Source of the DNA: Meconema thalassinum
Lineage: Eukaryota > Arthropoda > Insecta > Orthoptera > Tettigoniidae
Direction of reading: 5' to 3'
Assembly: GCA_946902985.2 (NCBI GenBank)
Contig: OX336391.1
Coordinates: 74,191,947 to 74,255,946, forward strand
DNA: 64,000 nucleotides
Shown: positions 1 to 14,034 of the stretch, one piece after another
Numbering within the stretch: position 1 is the first letter of the stretch
Layout: the number at the start of each line of letters is the position of its first letter
Notes under the pieces: model-generated
Database searches by the model: none
What the model was told of the DNA's origin: nothing
Seen by the model: only the letters and a program-made list of their open reading frames with translations
Translations under genes and position numbers: made by a program

Positions 1-3000
1 TTGGTCTAATATCTTCCAGCTTTACCGCTTATCCCCTCCCAACTAGTCTGTTCTCTCCCAGCATTACTGCTTATCCCCTGCCAACTAGTCTGTTCTTTCC
101 CAGCATTACTGCTTATCCCCCCCCCCAAATAGTCTGTTCCCTCCCAGCATTACTGCTTATCCCCTACCAACTAGCCTGTTCTCTTCCAGCATTACCGCTT
201 ATCCCCTCCCAAATAGTCTCTCTCCCAGGATTACTTATCCCCACCCAACTGGTCTGTTCTTTCCCAGCATTATTGCTTATCCACACCAAACTAGTCTGTT
301 CTCTCCCAGCATTCCTGCTTATCACCTCCCAACTAGTCTGTTCTCTCCCAGCATTACTGCTTATCCCCTGCCAACTAGTCTGTTCTCTCCCAGCATTAGT
401 GCTTATCCCCTCCCAACTAGTCTGCTCTCCCCCAGCATTACTGCTCATCCCCTGCCATCTAGTCTGTTCCCTCCCAACTAGTCTGTTCTCTCCCAGCATT
501 ACTGCTTATCCCCTGCCAACTAGTCTGTTCTCATCCAGCATTGCCGCTTATCCCCTGCCAACTAGTCTGTTCTCACCCAGCATTCCTGCTTATCCCCTCC
601 CAACTAGTCTGTTCTCTCCCAGCATTACTGCTTATCCCCTGCCAACTATTCTGTCCTCTTCCAGCATTACAGCTTATCCCCTGCCAACTAGTCTGTTCTC
701 ATCCAGCATTGCCGCTTATCCCCTGCCAACTAGTCTGTTCTCACCCAGCATTCCTGCTTATCACCTCCCAACTAGTCTGTTCTCTCCCAGCATTACTGCT
801 TATCCCCTGCCAACTAGTCTGTTCTCTCCCAGCATTAGTGCTTATCCCCTCCCAACTAGTCTGCTCTCCCCCAGCATTACTGCTCATCCCCTGCCATCTA
901 GTCTGTTCCCTCCCAACTAGTCTGTTCTCTCCGAGCATTACCACTTATCCCCTCCCTACTAGTCTGTTCTCTCCCAGCATTCCTGCTTATCCCCTCCCAA
1001 CTAGTCTGTTCTCTCCCAGCATTACTGCTTATCCCCTGCCAACTATTCTGTCCTCTTCCAGCATTACAGCTTATCCCCTGCCAACTAGTCTGTTCTCTCC
1101 CAGCATTACCGCTTACCCCACCCAACTAGTCTGTTCTCTCCCAGCATTATCGCTTATCCCCTCCCAACTAGTCTGTTCCCTCCCAGCATTACTGCTTATC
1201 CCCTGCCAACTAGTCTGTTCTCTTCCAGCATTACTGCTTATCCCCTGCCAACTAGTCTGTTCTCTCCCACCATTACTGCTTAACCCCTCCCAACTAGTCT
1301 GTTCTCTCCCAGCGTTACCGCTAACCCCCTGCCAACTAGTCTGTTCTCTCCCAGCATTACTACTTATCACCTCCCAACTAGCCTGTTCTCTTCCAGCATT
1401 ACTGCTTATCCCCTGCCAACTAGTCTGTTATCTCCAAGCATTACTGCTTATCCCCTCCCAACTAGTCTGTTCCCTCCCAGCATTACTGCTTATCCCCTGC
1501 GAACTAGTCTGTTCTCTTCCAGTATTACTGCTTATCCCCTGCCAACTAGTCTGTTCTTTACCAGCATTACTGCTTATCCACACCCAACTAGTCTGTTCTC
1601 TCCCAGCATTCCTGCTTACCACCTCCCAACTAGTCTGTTCCCTCCCAGCAGTACTGCTTATCCCCTGCGAACTAGTCTGTTCTCTTCCAGCATTACTGCT
1701 TATCCGCTGCCAACTAGTGTGTTCTCTCCCAGCATTGCCGCTTATCCCCTGCCAACTAGTCTGTTCTCTCCCAGCATTACTGCTTATCCCCTGCCAACTA
1801 GTCTGTTCCCTCCCAACTAGTCTGTTCTCTCCCAGCATTACTGCTTATCCCCTGCCAACTAGTCTGTTCTCTCCCAACATTACTGCTTATCCCCTCCCAA
1901 CTAGTCTGTTCACTCCCAGCATTACTGCTTATCCCCTGCCAACTAGTCTGTTCTCTCCCAACATTACTGCTGATCCCCTCCAAACTAGTCTGTTCTCTCC
2001 CAGCATTACTGCTTATCCCCTCCCAACTAGTCTGTTCCCTCCCAGCATTACTGCTTATCCCCTGCCAACTAGTCTGTTCCCTCCCAGCATTACTGCTTAT
2101 CGCCTGCCAACCAGTCTGTTCCCTTCCAGCATTACTGCTTATCCCCTGCCAACTAGTCTGTCCTCTCCCAGCATTACTGCTTATCCCCTCCCAAATTGTC
2201 TGCTCTCCCCCAGCGTAACCGCTTGTCCCCTGCCAACTAGTCTGTTCCCTCCCAGCATTACCGCTTATCCCCTCCCAACTAGTATGTTCCCTCCCTGCAT
2301 TACCGATTATCCCCTCCCTATTAGTCTGTTCTCTTCCAGCATTACCGCTTATCCCCTGCCAAATAGTCTGTTCCCTCCCAGCATTACAGCTTATCCCCTC
2401 CAAACTAGTCTGTTCCCTCCCAACTAGTCTGTTCTTTCCCAGCAATACTTCTTATCCCCTGCTAACAAGTCTGTTCTCTCCCAGCATTGCTGCTTATCCC
2501 CTCCCAACTAGTCTGTTCTCTCCCAGCATTACTGCTTAGCCCCTCCCAACTAGTCTGTTCTCTCCCAGCATTGCCGCTTATCCCCTGCCAACTAGTCTGT
2601 TCTCACCCAGCATTACTGCTTATCCCCTGCCAACTATTCTGTTCTCTTCCAGCATTACTGCTTATCCCCTGCCAACTAGTCTGTTCTCTCCCAGCATTAC
2701 CGCTTGTCCCCTCCCAACTAGTCTGTTCTCTCCCAGCATTACCGCTTAACCCACCCAACTAGTCTGTTCTCTCCCAGCATTACTGCTTAGCCCCTCCCAA
2801 CTAGTCTGTTCTCTCCCAGCATTGCCGCTTATCCCCTGCCAAATAGTCTGTTCTCTCCCACCATTACTGCTTAACCCCACCCAACTAGTCTGTTCTCTCC
2901 CAGCGTTACCGCTTACCCCCTGCCAACTAGTCTGTTCTCTCCCAGCATTACTGCTTATCCCCTCCCAACTAGTCTGTTCTCTTCCAGTATTACTGCTTAT

Positions 3001-6000
3001 CCCCTGCCAACGTGTCTGTTCTCTCCCAGCATTACTGCTTATCCCCTCCCAACTAGTCTGTTCTCTCCCAGCGTTACCGCTTATCCCCTGCCAACTATTC
3101 TGTTCTCTCCCAGCATTACCGCTTATCCCCACTCCAACTAGTCTGTTCTCTCCCAGCATTACCGCTTATCCCCTCCCAAATAGCCTGTTCCATCCCAGCA
3201 TTACCGCTTATCCCCTCCCAACTAGTCTGTTCTCTCCCAGCGTTACTGCTTATCCCCTGCCAACTAGTCTGTTCTCCCTAGCATTACCGCTTATCCCCTC
3301 CCAACCAGTCTGTTCCCTCCCAGCATTACCGCTTATACCTTCCCAAATAGTCTGTTCTCTCCCAGCGTTACTGCTTGACCCCTGCCAACTAGTCTGTTCA
3401 CTCCCAGCATTACCACTTATCCCCTCCCACCTAGTCTGTTCTCTTCCAGCATTACCGCTTATCCCCACCCAACTAGTCTGTTCTCTCCCAGCATTACCGC
3501 TTATCCCCTGCCAACTAGTCTGTTCCCTCCCAGTATTACTGCTTATCCCCTGCCAACTAGTCTGTTCTCTCCCAGAATTACCGCTTATCCCCTGCCAACT
3601 AGTCTGTTCTCATCCAGCATTGCCGCTTATCCCCTGCCAACTAGTCTGTTCTCACCCAGCATTACTGCTTATCCCCTGCCAACTATTCTGTTCTCTTCCA
3701 GCATTACCGCTTATCCCCTCCCAACTGGTCTGTTCCCTCCCAGTATTACTGCTTATCCCCTGCCAACTAGTCTGTTCCCTCCCAGTATTACTGCTTATCC
3801 CCTGCCAACTAGTCTGTTCTCTCCCAGCATTCCTGCTTATCCCCTGCCAACTAGTCTGTTCTCTCCCAGCATTACCGCTTATCCCCTGCCAACTAGTCTG
3901 TTCCCTCCCAGCATTACTGCTTATCCCCTCCCAACTAGCCTGTTCTCTCCAAGCATTACCGCTTATCCCCTGCCAACTAGTCTGTTCTCTTCCAGCATTA
4001 CCGCTTATCCCCTCCCAACTAATCTGTTCTCTTCCAGCATTACCGCTTATCCCCACCCAACTAGTCTGTTCCCTCCCAGTATTACTGCTTATCCCTTGCC
4101 AACTAGTCTGTTCTCACCCAGCATTACTGCTTATCCCCTACCAACTAGTCTGTTCTCTCCCAGCATTACTGCTTATCCCCTCCCAACTAGTCTGTTCCCT
4201 CCCAGCAGTACTGCTTATCCCCTCCCAACTAGTCCGTTCCCTCCCAGCATTACCGCTTATCCCCTCCCAACTAGTCTGTTCCCTCCCAGCATTACCGCTT
4301 ATCCCCTCCCAACTAGTCTGTTCTCTCCCAGCATTACCGCTTATCCCCACCCAACTAATCTGTTCCCTCCCAGTATTAAAGCTTATCCCCTCCCAACTAG
4401 TCTGTACTCTCCCAGCATTACCGCTTATCCCCTCCCAACTAATCTGTTCTCTTCCAGCATTACCGCTTATCCCCACCCAACTAGTCTGTTCCCTCCCAGT
4501 ATTACTGCTTATCCCCTGCCAACTAGTCTGTTCTCTCCCAGCATTACCGCTTATCCCCGCCCAACTAGTCTGTTCTCTTCCAGCATTACCGCTTATCCCC
4601 TCCCAACTAGTCTGTTCTCTTCCAGCGTTACCGCTTATCCCCTGCCAACTAGTCTGTTCCCTCCCAGTATTACCGCTTATCCCCTGCCAACCAGTCTGTT
4701 CCCTCCCAGTATTACCGCTTATCCCCACCCAACTAATCTGTTCCCTTCCAGTATTACCGCTTATCCCCACCCAACTAATCTGTTCCCTCCCAGTATTACC
4801 GCTTATCCCGACCCAACTAGTCTGTTCCCTCCCAGTATTACCGCTTATCCCCACCCAACTAATCTGTTCCCTTCCAGCATTACCGCTTATCCCCACCCAA
4901 CTAGTCTGTTCTCTTCCAGCATTACCGCTTATCCCCACCCAACTAGTCTGTTCTCTCCCAGCATTACCGGTTATCCCCACCCAACTAGTCTGTTCCCTCC
5001 CAGAATTACCGCTTATCCCCTGCCAACTAGTCTGTTCCCTCCCAGTATTACCGCTTATCCCCTGCCAACTAATCTGTTCCCTTCCAGCATTACCGTTTAT
5101 CCCCACCCAACTAGTCTGTTCCCTCCCAGCATTACCGCTTATCCCCAGCCAACTAATCTGTTCCCTTCCAGCATTACCGCTTATCCCCACCCAACTAGTC
5201 TGTTCTCTTCCAGAATTACCGCTTATCCCCACCCAACTAGTCTGTTCTCTCCCAGCATTACCGCTTATCCCCACCCAACTAGTCTGTTCTCTCCCAGCAT
5301 TACCGCTTATCCCCTCCCAACTAGTCTGTTCCCTCCCAGTATTACCGCTTATCCCAACCCAACTAGTCTGTTCTCTTCCAGCATTACCGCTTATCCCCAC
5401 TTAACTAGTCTGTTCTCTTCCAGCATTACCGCTTATCCCCACCCAACTAGTCTGTTCTCTCCCAGCATTACCGCTTATCCCCTGCCAACTAGTCTGTTCT
5501 CTCCCAGCATTACCGCTTATCCCCACCCAACTAGTCTGTTCTCTTCCAGCATTACCGCTTATCCCCTCCCAACTAGTCTGTTCTCTTCCAGCGTTACCGC
5601 TTATCCCCTGCCAACTAGTCTGTTCCCTCCCAGTATTACCGCTTATCCCCACCCAACTAGTCTGTTCCCTCCCAGTATTACCGCTTATCCCCACCCAACT
5701 AATCTGTTCCCTTCCAGTATAACCGCTTATCCCCACCCAACTAATCCGTTCCCTCCCAGTATTACCGCCTATCCCCACCCAACTAGTCTGTTCCCTCCCA
5801 GTATTACCGCTTATCCCCACCCAACTAATCTGTTCCCTTCCAGCATTACCGCTTATCCCCACCCAACTAGTCTGTTCTCTTCCAGCATTACCGCTTATCC
5901 CCACCCAACTAGTCTGTTCTCTCCCAGCATTACCGCTTATCCCCACCCAACTAGTCTGTTCCCTCCCAGTATTACCGCTTATCCCCTGCCAACTAGTCTG

Positions 6001-9000
6001 TTCCCTCCCAGTATTACCGCTTATCCCCTGCCAACTAATCTGTTCCCTTCCAGCATTACCGCTTATCCCCACCCAACTAGTCTGTTCCCTCCCAGCATTA
6101 CCGCTTATCCCCACCCAACTAATCTGTTCCCTTCCAGCATTACCGCTTATCCCCACCCAACTAGTCTGTTCTCTTCCAGCATTACCGCTTATCCCTACCC
6201 AACTAGTCTGTTATCTCCCAGCATTACCGCTTATCCCCACCCAACTAGTCTGTTCTCTCCCAGCATTACCGCTTATCCCCTCCCAACTAGTCTGTTCCCT
6301 CCCAGTATTACCGCTTATCCCCACCCAACTAGTCTGTTCTCTTCCAGCATTACCGCTTATCCCCACCCAACTAGTCTGTTCTCTTCCAGCATTACCGCTT
6401 ATCCCCACCCAACTAGTCTGTTCTCTCTCAGCATTACCGCTTATCCCCTCCCAACTAGCCTGTTCTCTCCCAGCATTACCGCTTATCCCCTGCCAACTAG
6501 TCTGTTCTCTCCCAGCATTACCGCTTATCCCCTGCCAACTAGTCTGTTCTCTCCCAGCATTACCGCTTATCCCCTCCCAACTAATCTGTTCTCTTCCAGC
6601 ATTACAGCTTATCCCCTGCCAACTAGTCTGTTCCCTCCCAGCATTACCGCTTATCCCCTCCCAACTAGTCTGTTCTCTCCCAGCATTCCTGCTTATCCCC
6701 TCCCAACTAGTCTGTTCTCTCCGACCATTACCACTTATCCCCTCCCTACTAGTCTGCTCTTTTCCAGCATTCCTGCTTATTCCCTCCCAACTAGTCTGTT
6801 CTCTCCCAGCATTCCTGCTTATCCCCTCCCAACTAGCCTGTTCTCTTCCAGCATTACCGCTTATCCCCTCCCAACTAGCCTGTTCTCTCCCAGCATTACC
6901 GCTTATCCCCTGCGAACTAGTCTGTTCCCTCCCAGCATTACCGCTTATCCCCTCCCAACTAGTCTGTTCTCTCCCAGCATTCCTGCTTATCCCCTCCCAA
7001 CTAGTCTGTTCTCTGCGAGCATTACCACTTATCCCCTCCCTACTAGTCTGTTCTCTCCCAGCATTCCTGCTTATTCCCTCCCAACTAGTCTGTTCTCTCC
7101 CAGCATTACTGCTTATCCCCTGCCAACTAGTCTGTTCCATCCCAGCATTACCGCTTATCCCCTCCCAACTAGTCTGTTCTCTCCCAGCATTACCGCTTAT
7201 CCCCTGCCAATTAGTCTGTTCTCACCCAGCATTACTGCTTATCCCCTGCCAACTAGTCTGTTCCCTCCCAGCATTACTGCTTATCCCCTCCCAACTAGTC
7301 TGTTCTCTCCCAGCATTCCTGATTATTCCCTCCCAACTAGTCTGTTCCCTCCCAGCATTACTGCTTATCCCCTGCGAACTAGTCTGTTCTCTTCCAGTAT
7401 TACTGCTTATCCCCTGCCAACTAGTCTGTTCTCTCCCAGCATTACTGCTTATCCACACCCAAATAGTCTGTCCTCTCCCAGCATTCCTGCTTATCACCTC
7501 CCAACTAGTCTGTTCCCTCCCAGCAGTACTGCTTATCCCCTGCGAACTAGTCTGTTCTCTTCCAGCATTACTGCCTATCCCCTGCCAACTAGTCTGTTCT
7601 CTCCCAGCATTGCCGCTTATCCCCTGCCAACTAGTCTGTTCTCTACCAGCATTACTGCTCATCTCCTGCCAACTAGTCTGTTCCCTCCCAACTAGTCTGT
7701 TCTCTCCCAGCATTACTGCTTATCCCCTGCCAACTAGTCTGTTCTTTCCCAGCATTAATGCTCATCCCCCCCCCCAAATAGTCTGTTCCTCCCAGCATTA
7801 CTGCTTATCCCCTACCAACTAGCCTGTTCTCTTCCAGCATTACCGCTTATCCCCTCCCAAATAGTCTGTTCTCTCCCAGGATTACTTATCCCCACCCAAC
7901 TAGTCTGTTCTCTCCCAGCATTACCGCTTATCCCCTCCCAACTAGTCTGTTCCCTCCCAGCATTACTGCTAATCGCCTGCCAACTAGTCTGTTCCCTTCC
8001 AGCATTACTGCTTATCCCCTGCCAACTAGTCAGTTCTCTCCCAGCATTACTGCTTATCCCCTCCCAACTAGTCTGCTCTACCCCAGCGTTACCGCTTATC
8101 CCCTGCCAACTAGTCTGTTCCCTCCCAGCATTACCGCTTATCCCCTCCCAACTAGTCTGTTCCCTCCCAGCATTACCGCTTATCCCCTCCCTACTAGTCT
8201 GTTCCCTCCCAGCATTACCGATTATCCCCTCCCTATTGGTCTGTTATCTTCCAGCTTTACCGCTTATCCCCTCCCAACTAGTCTGTCCTCTCCCAGCATT
8301 ACTGCTTATCCCCTGCCAACTAGTCTGTTCCTCCCAGCATTACTGCTTATCCCCTACCAACTAGCCTGTTCTCTTCCAGCATTACCGCTTATCCCCTCCC
8401 AAATAGTCTGTTCTCTCCCAGGATTACTTATCCCCACCCAACTAGTCTGTTCTTTCCCAGCATTACTGCTTATCCACACCAAACTAGTCTGTTCTCTCCC
8501 AGCATTCCTGCTTATCACCTCCCAACTAGTCTGTTCTCTCCCAGCATTACTGCTTATCCCCTGCCAACTAGTCTGTTCTCTCCCAGCATTAGTGCTTATC
8601 CCCTCCCAACTCGTCTGCTCTCCACCAGCATTACTGCTCATCCCCTGCCATCTAGTCTGTTCCCTCCCAACTAGTCTGTTCTCTCCCAGCATTACTGCTT
8701 ATCCCCTGCCAACTAGTCTGTTCTCATCCAGCATTGCCGCTTATCCCCTGCCAACTAGTCTGTTCTCACCCAGCATTACTGTTTATCCCCTGCCAACTAT
8801 TCTGTCCTCTACCAGCATTACAGCTTATCCCCTGCCAACTAGTCTGTTCTCTCCCAGCATTACCGCTTACCCCACCCAACTAGCCTGTTCTCCCCCAGCA
8901 TTATCGCTTATCCCCTCCCAACTAGTCTGTTCCTTCCCAGCATTACTGCTTATCCCCTGCCAACTAGTCTGTTCTCTTCCAGCATTACTGCTTATCCCCT

Positions 9001-12000
9001 GCCAACTAGTCTGTTCTCTCCCACCATTACTGCTTAACCCCTCCCAACTAGTCTGTTCTCTCCTAGCGTTACCGCTAACCCCCTGCCAACTAGTCTGTTC
9101 TCTCCCAGCATTACTGCTTATCACCTCCCAACTAGTCTGTTCTCTTCCAGCATTACTGCTTATCCCCTGCCAACTAGTCTGTTCTCTCCCAGCATTACTG
9201 CTTATCCCCTCCCAACTAGTCTGTTCCCTCCCAGCATTACTGCTTATCCCCTGCGAACTAGTCTGTTCTCTTCCAGTATTACTGCTTAACCCCTGCCAAC
9301 TAGTCTGTTCTTTCCCAGCATTACTGCTTATCCACACCCAACTAGTCTGTTCTCTCCCAGCATTCCTGCTTACCACCTCCCAACTAGTCTGTTCCCTCCC
9401 AGCAGTACTGCTTATCCCCTGCGAACTAGTCTGTTCTCTTCCAGCATTACTGATTATCCGCTGCCAACTAGTGTGTTCTCTCCCAGCATTGCCGCTTATC
9501 CCCTGCCAAATTGTCTGTTCTCTCCCAGCATTACTGCTTATCCCCTGCCAACTAGTCTGTTCCCTCCCAACTAGTCTGTTCTCTCCCAGCATTACTGCTT
9601 ATCCCGTGCCAACTAGTCTGTTCTCTCCCAACATTACTGCTTATCCCCTCCCAACTAGTCTGTTCCCTCCCAGCATTACTGCTTATCCCCTGCCAACTAG
9701 TCTGTTCTCTCCCAACATTACTGCTTATCCCCTCCCAACTAGTCTGTTCTCTCCCAGCATTACTGCTTATCCCCTCCCAACTAGTCTGTTCCCTCCCAGC
9801 ATTATTGCTTATCGCCTGCCAACTAGTCTGTTCCCTTCCAGCATTACTGCTTATCCCCAGCCAACTAGTCTGTTCTCTCCCAGCATTACTGCTTATCCCC
9901 TCCCAAATAGTCTGCTCTCGCCCAGCGTTACCGCTTGTCCCCTGCCAAATAGTCTGTTCCCTCCCAGCATTACCGCTTATCCCCTCCCAACTAGTATGTT
10001 CCCTCCCTGAATTACCGATTATCCCCTCCCTATTAGTCTGTTCTCTTCCAGCATTACCGCTTATCCCCTGCCAAATAGTCTGTTCCCTCCCAGCATTACA
10101 GCTTATCCCCTCCCAACTAGTCTGTTCCCTCCCAACTAGTCTGTTCTTTCCCAGCAATACTGCTTATCCCCTGCTAACTAGTCTGTTCTCTCCCAGCATT
10201 ACTGCTTATCCCCTCCCAACTAGTCTGTTCTCTCCCAGCATTACTGCTTAGCCCCTCCCAACTAGTCTGTTCTCTCCCAGCATTACTGCTTATCCCCTGC
10301 CAACTAGTCTGTTCACATCCAGCATTGCCGCTTATCCCCTGCCAACTAGTCTGTTCTCACCCAGCATTACTGCTTATCCCCTGCCAACTAATCTGTTCTC
10401 TTCCAGCATTACTGCTTATCCCCTGCCAACTAGTCTGTTCTCTTCCAGCATTACCGCTTGTCCCCTCCCAACTAGTCTGTTCTCTCCCAGCATTACCGCT
10501 TAAACCACCCAACTAGTCTGTTCTCTCCCAGCATTATCGCTTATCCCCTCCCAACTAGTCTGTTCCCTCCCAGCATTACTGCTTATCCCCTGCCAACTAG
10601 TCTGTTCTCTTCCAGCATTACTGCTTATCCCCTGCCAAATAGTCTGTTGTCTCCCACCATTACTGCTTAACCCGACCCAACTAGTCTGTTCTCTCCCAGC
10701 GTTACCGCTTACCCCCTGCCAACTAGACTGTTCTCTCCCAGCATTACCGCTTATCCCCTCCCAACTAGTCTGTTCTCTTCCAGCATTACTGCTTATCCCC
10801 TGCCAACGTGTCTGTTCTCTCCCAGCATTACTGCTTCTCCCCTCCCAAATAGTCTGTTCTCTCCCAGCGTTACCGCTTATCCCCTGCCAACTATTCTGTT
10901 CTCTCCCAGCATTACCGCTTATCCCCTCCCAACTAGTCTGATCCCTCCCAGCATTACTGCTTATCCCCTGCCAACTAGTCTGTTCTCTTCCAGCATTACT
11001 GCTTATCCCCTGCCAAATAGTCTGTTCCCTCCCAGCATTACCGCTTATCCCCTCCCAACTAGTCTGTTCCCTCCCAACTAGTCTGTTCTTTCCCAGCAAT
11101 ACTGCTTATCCCCTGCTAACTAGTCTGTTCTCTTCCAGCATTACTGCTTATCCCCTCCCAACTAGTCTGTTCTCTCCCAGCATTACTGCTTAGCCCCTCC
11201 CAACTAGTCTGTTCTCTCCCAGCATTACTGCTTATCCCCTGCCAACTATTCTGTTCTCATCCAGCATTGCCGCTTATCCCCTGCCAACTAGTCTGTTCTC
11301 ACCCAGCATTACTGCTTATCCCCTGCCAACTAGTCTGTTCCTTTCCAGCAATACTGCTTATCCCCTGCCAACTAGTCTGTTCTCTCCCACCATTACTGCT
11401 TAACCCCTCCCAACTAGTCTGTTCTCTCCCAACATTACCGCTTAACCCACCCAACAATCTGTTCTCTCCCAGCATTATCGCTTATCCCCTCCCAAATAGT
11501 CTGTTCCCTCCCAGCATTACTGCTTATCCCCTCCCAACTAGTCTGTTCTCTTCCAGCAATACTGCTTATACCCTGCCAAATAGTCTGTTCTCTCCCACCA
11601 TTACTGCTTCACCCCACCCTATTAGTCTGTTCTCTCCCAGCGTTACCGCTTACCCCTTGCCAACTAGTCTGTTCTCTCCCAGCATTACTGCTTATCCCCT
11701 CCCAACTAGTCTGTTCTCTTTCAGCATTACTGCTTATCCCCTGCCAACTAGTCTGTTCTCTCCCAGCCTTACCGCTTATCCCCTGCCAAACAGTCTGTTC
11801 TCTCCCAGCATTACTGCTTATCCCCTCCCAACTAGTCTGTTCCCTCCCAGCATTACTGCTTATCCCCTGCCAACTAGCCTATTCTCTTCCATCATTACTG
11901 ATTATCCCCTGCCAACTAGTCTGTTCACTCCCAACATTACTGCTTATCCCCTCCCAACTAGTCTGTTCCCTCCCAGCATTACTGCTTATCCCCTGCCAAC

Positions 12001-14034
12001 TAACCTGTTCTTTTCCAGCATTACCGCTTATCCCCTGCCAACTAGTCTGTTCTCTCCTAGCATTATTGCTTATCCCCTGCCAACTAGTCTGTTCTCTTCC
12101 AGCATTACTGCTTATCCCCTGCCAACTAGTCTGTTCTGTCCCAACATTACTGCTTATTCCCACCCAACTAGTCTGTACTCTCCCAGCATTACTGCTTACC
12201 CTTGCCAAATAGTCTGCTCTCTTCCAGCATTACTGCTTATCCCCTGCCAACTAGTCTGTTCCCACCCAGCATTACCGCTTATCCCCTCCCAACTAGTATG
12301 TTCTCTCCCAGCATTACCGCTTACCCCACCCAACTAATCTGTTCTCTCCCAGCATTACCGTTATCCCCTCCCAACTAGTCTGTTCCCTCCCAGCATTACT
12401 GCTTATCCCCTGCCAACTAGTCTGTTCTCTTCCAGCATTACTGCTTATCCCCTGCCAACTAGTCTGTTCTCTCCCAGAATTACTGCTTATCCCCTCCCAA
12501 CTAGTCTGTTCTCTCCCAGCGTTACCGCTTATCCCCTGCCAACTAGTCTGTCCTCTCCCAGCATTACTGGTTATCCCCTCCCAACTAGTCTGATCTCTTC
12601 CAGCATTACTGCTTATCCCCTGCCAACTAGTCTGTTCTCTCTTAGCATAACTGCTTATCCCCTCCCAACCAGTATGTTCCCTCCCAGCATTACTGCTTAT
12701 CCCCTGCCAACTAGCCTGTTCTCTTCCAGCATTACTAATTATCCCCAGCCAACTAGTCTGTTCACTCCCAGCATTACTGCTTATCCCCTCCCAACTAGTC
12801 TGTTCCCTCCCAGCATTACTGCTTATCCCCTGCCAACTAGTCTGTTCTCTTCCAGCATTACTGCTTATCCCCTGCCAACTAGTCTGTTCTCTCCCAACAT
12901 TACTGCTTATTCCCACCCAACTAGTCTGTTCTCTCCCAGCATTACTGCTTATCCCTTGCCAACTAGTCTGTTCTCTTCCAGCATTACTGCTTATCCCCTG
13001 CCAACTAGTCTGTTCTCACCCAGCATTACCGCTTATCCCATCCCGACTAGTCTGTTTTCTCCCAGCATTACCGCTTACCCCACCCAACTAGTCTGTTCCC
13101 TCCCAGCATTACTGCTTATCCCCTGCCAACTAGTCTGTTCTCTTCCAGCATTACTGCTTATCCCCTGCCAACTAGTCTGTTCTCTCCCAACATTACTGCT
13201 TATTCCCACCCAACTAGTCTGTTCTCTCCCAGCATTACTGCTTATCCCCTGCCAACTAGTCTGTTCTCTTCCAGCATTACTGCTATCCCCTGCCAACTAG
13301 TCTGTTCTCTCCCAGCATTACTGCTTATCCCCTCCCAACTAGTCTGTTCTCTCCCAGCGTTACCGCTTATCCCCTGCCAACTAGTCTGTTCTCTCCTAGC
13401 ATTACTGCTTATCCCCTCCCAACTAGTGTGTTCCCTCCCAGCATTACTGCTTATCCCCTGCCAACTAGCCTGTTCTCTTCCAGCATTACTGATTATCCCC
13501 AGCCAACTAGTCTGTTCACTCCCAGCATTACTGCTTATCCCCTCCCAACTAGTCTGTTCCCTCCCAGCATTACTGCTTATCCCCTGCCAACTAGCCTGTT
13601 CTCTTCCAGCATTACCGCTTATCCCCTGCCAACTAGTCTGTTCTCTCCCAGCATTACTGCTTATCCCCTGCCAACTAGTCTGCTCTCTTCCAGCATTACT
13701 GCTTATCCCCTGCCAACTAGTCTGTTCTCTCCCAACATTACTGCTTATCCCCTCCCAACTAGTCTGTTCTCTCACAGCATTACTGCTTATTCCCTGCCAA
13801 CTAGTATGTTCTCTTCCAGCATTACTGCTTATCCCCTGCCAACTAGTCTGTTCTCTCCCAACATTACCGCTTATCCCCTGCCAACTAGTCTGTTCTCTCC
13901 CAGCATTACCGCTTACCCAACCTAACTAGTCTGTTCTCTCCCAGCATTACCGCTTATCCCCTCCCAACTAGTCTGTTTCCTGCCAGCATTACTGCTTATC
14001 CCCTGCCAACTAGTCTGTTCTCTTCCAGCATTAC
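1..14034. repeat. 42-bp satellite array, main block
   Basis: Head-to-tail monomers of 42 bp, each with an ACTAGT (SpeI) core followed by CTGTTC, CAGCATTACTGC and TTATCCCC. Recurrent variants are TACTGC/TACCGC, CCTGCC/CCTCCC/CCCACCC and TTCTCT/TTCCCT. Because 42 is a multiple of 3, the array stays open in several frames on both strands, giving 14-residue periodic peptides; these are by-products, not genes. The block 4000-6450 is more homogeneous (TACCGC, CCCACCC variants). The segment 1 to about 2900 reappears with indels at about 8229 to 11100, so the array has a larger-scale duplication on top of the monomer. A C-rich slip (CCCCCCCCC) at about 118 recurs at about 7768. Confidence 0.97.

Noticed and set aside
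4096..7695. 1199-codon open frame, and similar long frames, in the satellite
   Set aside because: The 42-bp period equals 14 codons, so openness spreads by repetition; other frames on both strands are also open and no domain or start context is present.
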